A DNA stretch of 64,000 nt, taken from NCBI GenBank assembly GCA_947487835.1, contig CANKXX010000004.1, forward strand, positions 1 through 64,000. Direction: 5' to 3'. Under the pieces are notes generated by a model. The model worked only from the letters and a program-made list of their open reading frames with translations, ran no database searches and was not told the DNA's origin. This DNA comes from an uncultured Microbacteriaceae bacterium. GTDB lineage: Bacteria > Actinomycetota > Actinomycetes > Actinomycetales > Microbacteriaceae. This document shows positions 1 through 7,960 of this stretch, in pieces (position 1 is the first letter of the stretch; each line of letters begins with the position of its first letter). Position numbers and translations under genes: made by a program.

Positions 1-261
1 GCTCGTGGTGACCGTTTGCGGAACGGCCACCGATTCGCGGCGGCACCATCCGCATTCCGTCGCTGCTCGCGAAGCTCCGGAGAACAACCAGCACAGACCG
101 GCGGCACCACCTCGGTCCCTGAGCCTGTCGAAGGGACGCGAGGTCGGCGCACGTCGCTTCGACACGCTCAGCGACCGTGGGAGGCGACTCACGTCAACGC
201 ACGGTCCGGGGTGGCGGGGCGGCGGGTTGTGATCGGATCGGCGCGCGACTAGGGATGAAGG
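1..261. other. Non-coding window edge
   Basis: I cannot support a gene here. Two overlapping open frames run through it, but neither has a ribosome binding site, actinobacterial codon bias or a recognisable motif. The stretch contains the short dyad listed at 115-137 and the upstream region of the gene at 262. Confidence 0.55.
115..137. repeat. Short intergenic dyad, REP-like
   Basis: Inverted repeat GTCCCT / AGGGAC (115-120 and 132-137) around the core GAGCCTGTCGA. Near-identical CTTCGACAGGCTCAGG words recur between genes in many actinobacterial and other high-GC genomes. That statement is from general knowledge; only one copy is present in this window. Confidence 0.5.
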
Positions 262-624
262 ATGAGACGTATCCGCTACGCCGGCGAATCCGTGGTCACG
301 GGTGACGCCATCGCGGCGCTCGTCGTCGAGTACTCGGAGGCCCTGGCCAAGGCGAACACGGCCGGCACGGTCGAGATCCCGGTGCTCCTCGGTGACGGCA
401 GCGTGGGCACGGCGACCATGCTGGTGGGCCCCGCAAGCCAGCTGATCATGGTGCCCGAGCTCACCGAGACCGCCGACATCGTGGACGAGGAGCTGATGGC
501 CTCGCTGAAGCAGCGCATCGAGGACCTCGGCCCCGTCGAGGCCGTGCTCACCGAGAGGGACGACCAGCCCGTGCACAGCCTCGACGACCTCGACTTCCCC
601 ACCGACGGCAGCGACCAGCTGTGA
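262..624 (+). CDS. Conserved hypothetical protein, 120 aa
   Basis: A soluble, acidic 120-residue protein without signal peptide or membrane segment. I recognise it only as the kind of small conserved protein found in Microbacteriaceae and can assign no function. The C-terminal third is rich in Asp and Glu and ends in a low-complexity acidic tail. ATG 262 is preceded by AGGG at 251-254 and by TAGGGA ending six bases before the start, so either a Shine-Dalgarno or a leaderless start is possible. It stands alone, 73 bases before the DUF1206 gene on the same strand, and may share its transcript. Confidence 0.6.
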   Translation: MRRIRYAGESVVTGDAIAALVVEYSEALAKANTAGTVEIPVLLGDGSVGTATMLVGPASQLIMVPELTETADIVDEELMASLKQRIEDLGPVEAVLTERDDQPVHSLDDLDFPTDGSDQL

Positions 625-697
625 CCGGCACCCGGGTCGTCGCCTCACCGGTCGCCTCGCCGGTCGCCGCGGCGCTCGCCGCGGCCTTGCGCCGCCG

Positions 698-1615
698 GTG
701 AGCGCGAGCGGGATCCGCGAGGGTGGCGCCGACGTGTCCTCGGGCAGGCGGCTCGCGCGGAAGGCGCAGCGCAGCGGCGTGTTCGCGGTGCTCGCGCGGC
801 TCGGCTTCGCGGTCAGCGGCGTGCTGCACGTCATCGTCGGCGTCATCGCGATCAGCGTCGCCCTCGCCGCGGGAGAGTCGGGCGGGGCGTCGCCGAGTGG
901 TGGCGGATCCGGCGCCGCGACGACCCGACCCGGTCCCGGCTCGTCGGGCGCCGCAGGACGGGCGGACGAGACGGGCGCGCTCGCCTCGCTCACCGCAACA
1001 CCGCTCGGCTACGCACTGCTCTGGGCCGTCGTCGTCGGACTCGCCGCGCTCGGCGCCTGGCAGGTGACCCAGACGATCCTCGTGCGCGAGGACGACAGGC
1101 GCCGCGCCGTCGCCCGGCGGGTGATGGAGGGCTTCAAAGCCCTCGTCTTCCTCGTCGTCGCCGCATCCGCGCTGGCTTTCGCGCTCGGCGGTCACTCGTC
1201 CGCGGCACGCACCATCCACGACCTCAGTGTCGCCGCCATCCGGGCGCCGGGCGGCGCGGTTGTGCTGGTGATGGCGGGACTGATCGTGCTCGCGGTCGGC
1301 ATCACCTTCGCCTACCGCGGCGTCACGCGCGACTTCCGGCGGGACATCCACGTGCCGGCGGGCGTGCCCGGGGTGCTCACCGTCACCGTCGGCGTGGTCG
1401 GGCACGTCGCCAAGGGCGCCGCCCTCGGCATCGTCGGCGTCCTGCTCGGCATCGCCGCCCTCACCGCCGACGCGTCGCAGGCCACCGGCATGGACGGTGC
1501 CCTGCGCGCGCTCGTCTCGCTGCCGTTCGGTGGTGTTCTGCTGCACCTCGTCGGGGTGGGCCTGATCGCCTACGGCCTCTACGCCCTCGTGCGGGCGCCG
1601 ACCGCCCGCCTCTGA
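698..1615 (+). CDS. DUF1206 integral membrane protein
   Basis: A 305-residue membrane protein with six hydrophobic segments arranged as three pairs, the pattern of the triplicated DUF1206 domain. The segments start near residues 30, 105, 145, 185, 225 and 275. A Gly/Ser/Pro-rich linker near residues 65-95 separates the first two segments. No catalytic residues are visible and the family function is unknown. Start GTG 698 is used here; GTG 734 (residue 13) is an in-frame alternative that still leaves all membrane segments intact. Its end faces the convergent acetamidase-like gene, with only six bases between stop codons. Confidence 0.75.
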   Translation: MSASGIREGGADVSSGRRLARKAQRSGVFAVLARLGFAVSGVLHVIVGVIAISVALAAGESGGASPSGGGSGAATTRPGPGSSGAAGRADETGALASLTATPLGYALLWAVVVGLAALGAWQVTQTILVREDDRRRAVARRVMEGFKALVFLVVAASALAFALGGHSSAARTIHDLSVAAIRAPGGAVVLVMAGLIVLAVGITFAYRGVTRDFRRDIHVPAGVPGVLTVTVGVVGHVAKGAALGIVGVLLGIAALTADASQATGMDGALRALVSLPFGGVLLHLVGVGLIAYGLYALVRAPTARL

Positions 1616-1621
1616 GGCCCG

Positions 1622-2575
1622 CTAGACGCCGGCGCCGCCTGCGGGCGCAGCACCGGTCAGCACGCCCTCGGGCAGCACCGCGTGCACGCCCCACGTGCGG
1701 TTCGCGACCTGCGTCACCCGCAGGTCGACCACCGTGCTCGCCAGCGCGAGTGCCGTGGGCTTCGCGACGTCGAGCAGCACGCACATCCACTCGACCATCG
1801 CGTCGAGGGCGTCGCCCATCGCCTCGTCGAGGTCGGTGGAGAAGCCGAAGGTGATGCGCCCCGCCGGCGTCTCGGCGTGGATGGTGCGGAGCGGCCGGTC
1901 GCGCGCGATGTCGACGACCGCCTCCGTGCGCATGGGGCACTCGATGGCCGTGCCGCCGACCTCGCCGTCGCCCTGCGCCGCGTGACCGTCGCCGAGGTAG
2001 AGCAACGCATCCGGCACGCACACCGGCAGGTAGAGGGTCGAGCCCGCGACGAGCTCGCGGCAGTCGATGTTGCCGCCGCTCTCCGGCCGGGGCGGGATGG
2101 TCGAGTGCTCGCCCGGAGCGGCCGGCGCGACGCCCATCACGCCGAGGAAGGGAGCGAGTGACCGGGCGAAGCCGCGGCTCTCCGTCGCGACGCCGCGCTC
2201 GGCATCGAGCTCCCAGAGCAGCCATGCGGGCGCTCCGGCGCCCAGCCCGAGGCGGCGCGTGATCGGCGTCTCCGCCGCCCCCGCGACCGTCCAACCCCAT
2301 TCGCCGACCCGCAGGTCCACGAGGCGCAGCGCGAGCATGTCGCCGCGGCGAGCGCCCCGCACCGCGATCGGTCCGGTGAGGGCGTGTCCGCGCGGGTCGG
2401 CGAACAACTTCGGCCGCACCTCGCCCGGCATCGTCTGACGCTCGAGATGCCCTGACGCATCCAGCGAGTCGACGACGATCGTGTCGCCCGGGTCCACCGT
2501 GAGCACCGGCGCGTGCCGGGGATCGAACACGTCCGCGGTCGTCTCCCGCGTCGCCTCGAGACGGTGCTCCGTCAC
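1622..2575 (-). CDS. Acetamidase/formamidase family protein
   Basis: A 317-residue FmdA/AmdA family amidohydrolase, predicted to release ammonia from short-chain amides in the cytoplasm. Family motifs are visible: the N-terminal VDPGDT stretch, GGNIDCREL near residue 165 and GDGHAAQGDGE near residue 195, which hold the metal and catalytic region. Length fits the shorter bacterial members. The GTG start at 2575 has no good Shine-Dalgarno. Instead it overlaps the stop of an upstream 20-codon ORF as GTGA, so translation is probably coupled. The natural substrate is not evident from the neighbours. Confidence 0.85.
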   Translation of the reverse strand: MTEHRLEATRETTADVFDPRHAPVLTVDPGDTIVVDSLDASGHLERQTMPGEVRPKLFADPRGHALTGPIAVRGARRGDMLALRLVDLRVGEWGWTVAGAAETPITRRLGLGAGAPAWLLWELDAERGVATESRGFARSLAPFLGVMGVAPAAPGEHSTIPPRPESGGNIDCRELVAGSTLYLPVCVPDALLYLGDGHAAQGDGEVGGTAIECPMRTEAVVDIARDRPLRTIHAETPAGRITFGFSTDLDEAMGDALDAMVEWMCVLLDVAKPTALALASTVVDLRVTQVANRTWGVHAVLPEGVLTGAAPAGGAGV

Positions 2576-2634
2576 GGCGTGACCGTCGTCCGGGTGAACA
2601 GGGGCGACGGCTCGGCGGCCGGGGCGATGCTCAT
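2572..2634 (-). CDS. Possible leaderless leader ORF (20 aa) upstream of the amidase
   Basis: ATG 2634 opens a 20-codon frame whose TGA (2574-2572) overlaps the GTG start of the acetamidase-like gene as GTGA. On the minus strand TACACT (2647-2642) ends seven bases before the ATG, the spacing expected if transcription starts at the A of the start codon. The peptide (MSIAPAAEPSPL...) resembles nothing I know, so coupling rather than peptide function is the likely role. This rests on motif spacing only. Confidence 0.45.
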   Translation of the reverse strand: MSIAPAAEPSPLFTRTTVTP

Positions 2635-2792
2635 GCCGCCCAGTGTAGGCGGGGGCCAGGCACCTCCTGGGTTAACCTGCTGCCGCGGGCACCCCAACGT
2701 TCTGGCCGAGGTGTGCGTCTGTACAGGTGAAGGGAACGAGCGTCACCAGGACGCCCGGCCCCGATGACCCCCTCAGATGGGAGCGTTGCCGC

Positions 2793-3392
2793 GTGAGCAC
2801 ATCGACAGTCCGGTGGGAGGGCATCGTGCGCGAGCTCGTCGAGCGGCGCGGCGACGAGCTCACCCGCTACGCCTACCTCGTCTGCGGCGACCCGGATGAC
2901 GCGCGGGACCTCGTGCAGGACGCGCTCGTGAAGACCTTCGGCCGACTCCGGAACGGGTTCTCCGTCTCCAGCGCGGAGGCGTACGTGCGCCGCGCCATCC
3001 TCAACGGTTACCTCGACCGGGGACGCCGCGCGACCCGGTGGCGGTCGGTGGCCCACCTCGCCGCCCAGCCCGAGGCGACCCACCCGGACACGCCCGACGT
3101 CGAGCGGCGCCTCGACCTGCACGGCGAGCTCGCGGCGCTCTCCCCGCGCGAGCGGGCCTGCGTGGTGCTGCGCTACTACGACGACCTCAAGGTCGACGAC
3201 ATCGCCGCGACGCTGGGCATCAGCCCCGGCGCCGTGAAGCGCTACCTGAGCGATGCGCTCGGCAAGCTGCACACCTCGCTCGCGGCGACCGAGTCCGGCA
3301 CAGCACCTGGCACATCACCCGCACCCGGCACCGACCCCGCACCCGCACCCGCACAGCGCAGCACCCGAGAATCAGGAGCCCACCATGTCTGA
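2793..3392 (+). CDS. ECF RNA polymerase sigma factor, SigE family
   Basis: A 199-residue extracytoplasmic-function sigma factor. Region 2 carries DARDLVQDALVKTFGRL, and the C-terminal region 4 carries LSPRERACVVLRYY followed by a helix-turn-helix with ISPGAVKRYLSDALGKL. This matches the actinobacterial 'SigE family' of ECF factors. GTG 2793 is preferred because GGGAG (2779-2783) sits nine bases upstream and the protein then begins just before the conserved WEGIVRELVE; GTG 2727 would add 22 unsupported residues. The C-terminus is a Pro/Ala/Thr-rich tail from short CACCCG-type repeats. The end overlaps the next gene, so the two products are probably made together. Confidence 0.85.
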   Translation: MSTSTVRWEGIVRELVERRGDELTRYAYLVCGDPDDARDLVQDALVKTFGRLRNGFSVSSAEAYVRRAILNGYLDRGRRATRWRSVAHLAAQPEATHPDTPDVERRLDLHGELAALSPRERACVVLRYYDDLKVDDIAATLGISPGAVKRYLSDALGKLHTSLAATESGTAPGTSPAPGTDPAPAPAQRSTRESGAHHV

Positions 3393-4230
3393 CCCCCGCG
3401 AGGGCGCGGCCGCCCGAGCCCTCCTCCGCTCCACGGCCGCGAGCGCGCCGACCGGCGCGCTCGACGTCGACGCGGTCCTCCGGCGCGCGCGCCGGCGCCG
3501 GCTGCCGGGACGGCTCGCCACCGGTGGCGTCGGCGTGCTGGCCATCGCGGGCATCGGCTTCGCCGGGGCGAACGCCCTGGGCGGCGTCGGCCAGGTCACG
3601 ACGCTGTCGAGCGGCGAGAGCGAGGACTCCCCCGCCGGCCCGGTCGAAGGCCAGCCGGGAGGTGGCGCCGAGTCCGGCGGCCTTCCGGCGCCCGGCGGGG
3701 CGACATCGGATTCCGGCGCCGCCGGCGGGGGCATCTCGCTGGCCCCCGCCGAGAAGGTCAACTTCTGCGGCGGTCCCCTCGCCGAGGTCGCGCCCGCGCA
3801 GACCGGTCTGGTCGCGACGCCGCGCTTCCCGGCCACGGCGCCGGCCGGCACGGAAACCATCACGGGCACCGTGACGGTCACGAATACCGGCACCGAGCGG
3901 GTCACCGGCTACACGGGCGCCAGCCCCGCCATGACGGTGTCGGAGGCGGGCATCACGGTGTGGCACAGCAACGGACCGCAGATCATGATGGCTCAGCTCA
4001 TCGATCTCGAGCCCGGCGCATCCGTCGACCTGCCCGCGAGCATCCTGCCCGTGCGCTGCGGGGTGGAGGACGACTCGGCCGAGTCCTTCCGCGAGGACCT
4101 GCCGCCGCTCGAGCCCGGCGTCTACCAGCTCTCGGCGATCTTCTACCTCATCCCCGAGGGACCGTCGGCCGCGTCGCTGCCGTCGCCCGACGTGGTGAGC
4201 GGACCCCACGCGGATATCGAACTGCAGTAG
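3385..4230 (+). CDS. Single-pass membrane protein, probable anti-sigma factor
   Basis: A 281-residue protein whose ATG lies inside the end of the sigma gene (ATGTCTGA overlap), with AGGAG six bases upstream. The first 45 residues are cytoplasmic and Arg-rich (RRARRRRLPGRL). One membrane helix follows near residues 48-65, then a Ser/Gly/Pro-rich linker and an extracytoplasmic domain of about 160 residues. This layout and the overlap with an ECF sigma gene fit a membrane anti-sigma factor. I see no HxxxCxxC zinc motif and no clear sigma-binding signature, so the role is inferred from position only. Confidence 0.65.
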   Translation: MSDPREGAAARALLRSTAASAPTGALDVDAVLRRARRRRLPGRLATGGVGVLAIAGIGFAGANALGGVGQVTTLSSGESEDSPAGPVEGQPGGGAESGGLPAPGGATSDSGAAGGGISLAPAEKVNFCGGPLAEVAPAQTGLVATPRFPATAPAGTETITGTVTVTNTGTERVTGYTGASPAMTVSEAGITVWHSNGPQIMMAQLIDLEPGASVDLPASILPVRCGVEDDSAESFREDLPPLEPGVYQLSAIFYLIPEGPSAASLPSPDVVSGPHADIELQ

Positions 4231-4264
4231 TGCCGGCCCGCCGGGGTGCCGCCATACTGGGCAG

Positions 4265-4927
4265 GTGCCCCGACTCGTCGACCTGAGCCACAGCATCCGC
4301 GCCGGAATGGTGACCTACCCCGGCCTGCCCGTGCCCACGATCACTCCGCACCTGACGCGCGAGGAGTCGCGCAACGTGTACGACCCGGGCACGGAGTTCG
4401 CCATCGACGTGCTCACCATGATCGGCAACACCGGCACCTACCTCGACAGCCCGTACCACCGGTACGAGGAGGGCGGCGACCTCGCGTCCCTCGAGCTCGA
4501 GACCCTCGTGCGGCTGCCCGCCGAGGTCTTCCCGCTCGACGGCGCGGCCGAGCGCGGCATCCGGCCCGACGACCTCGCCGGACGGGACCTCGGCGGCGCC
4601 GCCGTGCTCCTGCACACGGGCTGGGACCGGCACTTCGGCCGCCCGGAGTACGGTCTGAACGCGCCGTTCCTCACCGAGGAGGGTGCGCGCCACCTCGTCG
4701 AGGCGGGCGTGCTGCTCGTCGGCATCGACTCCCTCAACATCGACGACATCCAGAGCGGCGGCTCGCGCCCCGCCCACTCCCTGCTGCTCGACGCCGGCAT
4801 CCACGTCGTGGAGCACCTCACCGGTCTCGACCGGCTGCCGGAGAGCGGCGCACTCTTCACCGCCGTGCCGCCGAAGGTCGAGGCGTTCGGCACCTTCCCC
4901 GTCCGGGCCTTCGCGGAGGTGCCCTGA
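4265..4927 (+). CDS. Cyclase-family (KynB-like) protein with altered metal motif
   Basis: A 220-residue member of the putative cyclase / kynurenine formamidase fold family. It begins LVDLSHSIRAGM, as the family does, and has TGTYLDSPYH near residue 63. In KynB-type enzymes this element is HxGTHxDxPxH. Here the first His is Asn and the second is Tyr, so part of the usual metal site is missing. Other conserved parts are LLHTGWD and IDSLNIDD. Substrate unknown. CATACT (4253-4258) ends six bases before GTG 4265, suggesting a leaderless mRNA independent of the sigma-factor operon. Confidence 0.75.
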   Translation: MPRLVDLSHSIRAGMVTYPGLPVPTITPHLTREESRNVYDPGTEFAIDVLTMIGNTGTYLDSPYHRYEEGGDLASLELETLVRLPAEVFPLDGAAERGIRPDDLAGRDLGGAAVLLHTGWDRHFGRPEYGLNAPFLTEEGARHLVEAGVLLVGIDSLNIDDIQSGGSRPAHSLLLDAGIHVVEHLTGLDRLPESGALFTAVPPKVEAFGTFPVRAFAEVP

Positions 4928-5003
4928 GCGGACACTCGGACAGGGCGCGTGCCCTCCCGATAGCCTTGCCTCGAACGTCCGACACGCCGTGAGGAGATTC
5001 GTA

Positions 5004-7061
5004 GTGCGATCGAGGCTGATGGTGGCCCTTCTTCTGGTGCTGGGGTTCGTCGGCCTGTCCTCCGCATCCCCCGCGTATGCCGAACCGCCCGTGGACTTCG
5101 GGGGCTCGAACCTCCTCGACAGCGCGGACGTGCTCGACACCGGCGCCGAGGCCTCGGTGCAGGACGCGATCGACGAGCTCGAGTCCACGACCGGCCGCAC
5201 GCTGTACGTCGCCTTCGTCGACTCGTTCGACAGCCCGGCGGACCGCGAGGGCTGGACCGACGCGACCGGCCAGCTCAACCAGTTCGGCGCCGACAACTAC
5301 CTCCTCGCCGTCGCGGTCGAGGAGCGGGTGTACAACCTCGGCATCTCCCCGTCGTCCGACCTCTCGGGACAGGGCGACGACATCAGCCGAGAGTACATCG
5401 TGCCGAGCCTCGCCCAGGACGACTGGGCGGGCGCCGCGATCGGCGCGGCCAACGGCATCCAGGCCGCGGTCGACGGCGACCTCGCGGCGGGCGGCGGCGA
5501 GCAGCCCGCGTCCGGATCCGGCGGCGGGCTCGGCGGGTTCTTCGCGATCCTCGGCCTCTTCGTGCTCGTGGTGCTCGTCGCCGTGGGCATCGGCATCGCC
5601 TCGGCCGTGCGCAAGCGCCGCGCGGGGGCGAGGCAGGTCGAGGCGGCCCAGAACGAGCAGAGGGAGCTCGACCAGCGCGCGGGCAGCATGCTCGTCCAGC
5701 TGGACGACGCCCTGAAGACCAGTCAGCAGGAGCTCGGCTTCGCGGAGGCGGAGTTCGGCGCCGAGGCGACGAAGCCGTTCGCCGAGGCCCTCACCAGCGC
5801 CTCCGGCAAGGCTCGCGAGGCCTTCACGCTGAAGCAGAAGCTCGAGGACGCGTTCCCGGACACCGACGAGGAGCGCCGCGAGTGGACCTCGCGCATCATC
5901 GAGCTCTCCGAGTCCGCCAACGCCGAGCTCGACGCGCAGACGACGGCGTTCGACGAGCTGCGCTCGCTCGAGAAGAACGCGCCCGCGACCATCGGCGGCG
6001 TGGTGACCGAGGCCGAGGCGATCAGCAGGCGCCTCGACGAGGCCGACCGCAAGATCTCCTCGCTCGCCAGTCGCTACGAGGGCGAGACCATGGCGACCCT
6101 GAACGGCAACGTCGACCAGGCCCGGAAGCTGCTCGAGTTCGCCACCCAGAGCGCCCAGGAGGCGGCGGGCGGCCTCCGCGAGGGCCGCACCGGCGTCGCG
6201 ATCCCGGTACGCGCCGCCCAGCAGAGCCTCGGCCAGGCCAGGCAGCTGCTCGAGGCCGTCGACAAGGTGGACCGCGACCTCGCGACGGCGTCGCGCCAGA
6301 TCGAGGCGGAGATCGGTGACGTCGAGTCCGACATCGCCGAGGCCCGCCAGCTGACCCGGCGCATGCCGCACCTCACCGGCCTCATTCAGTCCGCCGACCG
6401 GGCCATCGCGGACGCCCGCGCGGCCCGCGGAGCGCGCACCGACCCGATCGCGACCGTGCGCCGGCTGCAGGACGCCGAGGCGCGCCTCGACGAGGCCCTC
6501 GCCGGTGTCCGCGAGCAGCGCGAGCAGGCCATGCGCGCGGCCGCTTCCCTCGGCCGCGCACTGCAGGTCGCCGAGGCGCAGGTCTCCGCGGCGGACGACT
6601 TCATCTCCACCCGGCGCGGCGCGGTCGGACCGCACCCCAGGCAGCAGCTCGCCGAGGCGGCACGCCTGCTCGACGACGCGCACGCGCGGGGCCGCAACGA
6701 CCCCATCACCGCTCTCGCCTCCGCGCAGCGCTCAGCCGCCCTCGCGTCCAACGCGATCCGTGAGGCGCAGGAGGACGTGGACGACTACACCACCCGCGGG
6801 GGCGGTGGCTTCGGCGGCGGCGGGGGCCTCGGCGTCGGCGGCTACGGGGGCGGCCGCGGTGGCGGTGACGCCTTCTCCGGCGCCATCATCGGCGGCATCC
6901 TGGGCGGCATGCTCGGCGGCGGCCACCACGGCGGCGGCATGTTCGGCGGCGGCGGGGGCGGCGGCGGCGGAATGTTCGGCGGCGGCGGCGGAGGCGGCTG
7001 GTCCGGCGGAGGCGGCTTCGGCGGTGGTTTCGGCGGCGGCGGAGACGGAGGATCTTTCTAA
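5004..7061 (+). CDS. Secreted TPM-domain protein with coiled coil and Gly-rich tail
   Basis: A 685-residue exported protein. A signal peptide (about residues 1-31, ending SPAYA) precedes a TPM domain (about 35-155), known from YgcG-like proteins. A transmembrane helix follows near residues 175-195. Then come about 400 residues of Ala/Glu/Arg-rich coiled coil and a C-terminal tail of about 90 residues that is mostly Gly with Phe and Met. GTG 5004 follows GAGGAG by seven bases. The stop overlaps ATG 7061 as TAATG, so the product is linked to the PspA-like protein. TPM proteins have been linked to envelope stress and photosystem repair; the role here is not known. Confidence 0.8.
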   Translation: MRSRLMVALLLVLGFVGLSSASPAYAEPPVDFGGSNLLDSADVLDTGAEASVQDAIDELESTTGRTLYVAFVDSFDSPADREGWTDATGQLNQFGADNYLLAVAVEERVYNLGISPSSDLSGQGDDISREYIVPSLAQDDWAGAAIGAANGIQAAVDGDLAAGGGEQPASGSGGGLGGFFAILGLFVLVVLVAVGIGIASAVRKRRAGARQVEAAQNEQRELDQRAGSMLVQLDDALKTSQQELGFAEAEFGAEATKPFAEALTSASGKAREAFTLKQKLEDAFPDTDEERREWTSRIIELSESANAELDAQTTAFDELRSLEKNAPATIGGVVTEAEAISRRLDEADRKISSLASRYEGETMATLNGNVDQARKLLEFATQSAQEAAGGLREGRTGVAIPVRAAQQSLGQARQLLEAVDKVDRDLATASRQIEAEIGDVESDIAEARQLTRRMPHLTGLIQSADRAIADARAARGARTDPIATVRRLQDAEARLDEALAGVREQREQAMRAAASLGRALQVAEAQVSAADDFISTRRGAVGPHPRQQLAEAARLLDDAHARGRNDPITALASAQRSAALASNAIREAQEDVDDYTTRGGGGFGGGGGLGVGGYGGGRGGGDAFSGAIIGGILGGMLGGGHHGGGMFGGGGGGGGGMFGGGGGGGWSGGGGFGGGFGGGGDGGSF

Positions 7062-7099
7062 TGGCAACCCTGTTCGGCAGAAGAAGAAAGAGAGACAAC

Positions 7100-7840
7100 A
7101 TGGCAAAGCAGTCCATCCTCGGGCGCATCGCGCAGCTCGCGAAGGCGAACATCAACAGCATGCTCGACCAGGCCGAGGACCCGAAGCTGATGCTCGACCA
7201 GATGGTCCGGGACTACACGAGCAGCATTGCGGAGGCGGAGAGCGCGGTCGCCCAGACCATCGGCAACCTGCGCCTGCTCGAGGACGACCACCGCGAGGAC
7301 ATCCAGGCCGCGAGCGACTGGGGTCGGAAGGCCCTCGCCGCGAGCAGCAAGGCCGACGAGCTCCGCTCCTCCGGCAACGCGGGGGACGCGGACAAGTTCG
7401 ACAGCCTCGCCCGCGTCGCGCTGGGCAAGCAGCTCCAGTACGAGAACGAGGCGAAGGACGCCGAGCCCACCATCGCGTCCCAGACGCAGGTCGTCGACCA
7501 GCTCAAGCAGGGCCTCAACGCCATGCGCGAGAAGCTGGGCCAGCTGAGCTCCAAGCGCGACGAGCTGATCGCCCGCTCGAAGACGGTCGAGGCGCAGACC
7601 CAGGTGCACGAGGCCATGAAGAGCATCGACATCATGGACCCGACGAGCGAGGTGAGCCGCTTCGAGGAGAAGATCCGCCGCGAGGAGGCCAAGGTGCGCG
7701 GCCAGCAGGAGCTCGCCGCCTCCAGCCTCGACGCGCAGTTCGAGAGCCTCGAGGACCTCGGCGAGCTCACCGAGGTCGAGGCCCGGCTCGCCGCCCTGAA
7801 GTCCGGCGGCAGCCAGCGCGCCGTCGAGTCCGGCGCGTAA
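7100..7840 (+). CDS. PspA/IM30 family membrane-stress protein
   Basis: A 246-residue, almost wholly helical coiled-coil protein of the PspA/IM30 (ESCRT-III-like) family, which binds the inner face of the membrane and protects it under envelope stress. It begins MAKQSILGRIAQLAKANI, the usual N-terminal amphipathic helix, with AEDPKLMLDQMVRDY following. ATG 7100 has a purine-rich AAGAAAGAGAG upstream. An in-frame ATG at 7061 overlaps the preceding stop (TAATG) and would add 13 residues (MATLFGRRRKRDN); it may serve as a coupling start. Cotranscription with the TPM protein suggests a joint envelope role. Confidence 0.85.
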   Translation: MAKQSILGRIAQLAKANINSMLDQAEDPKLMLDQMVRDYTSSIAEAESAVAQTIGNLRLLEDDHREDIQAASDWGRKALAASSKADELRSSGNAGDADKFDSLARVALGKQLQYENEAKDAEPTIASQTQVVDQLKQGLNAMREKLGQLSSKRDELIARSKTVEAQTQVHEAMKSIDIMDPTSEVSRFEEKIRREEAKVRGQQELAASSLDAQFESLEDLGELTEVEARLAALKSGGSQRAVESGA

Positions 7841-7851
7841 CCAGCGCGCGC

Positions 7852-7893
7852 GGCCGGCCGGCCGGGCAGCACACCTGCCCGCGCCGGCCGGCC
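7852..7893 (+). terminator. Hairpin after pspA
   Basis: GGGCAG (7864-7869) pairs with CTGCCC (7875-7880), extended by GGCCGGCCGG paired with CCGGCCGGCC across a small bulge. It lies 12 bases after the PspA stop and has no U-run, as is common for actinobacterial terminators. Confidence 0.6.
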
Positions 7894-7960
7894 TCCCCTG
7901 CGCGTCGCCATTCCCCCCGACAGGTATGCCGCCACGACGGCGGCGGACAGGAACGTGCCC

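Noticed and set aside
548-1546. A 332-codon minus-strand frame across the DUF1206 gene
   Set aside because: Its translation is an Arg/Asp/Glu-rich low-complexity string; the plus strand encodes six well-formed membrane helices.
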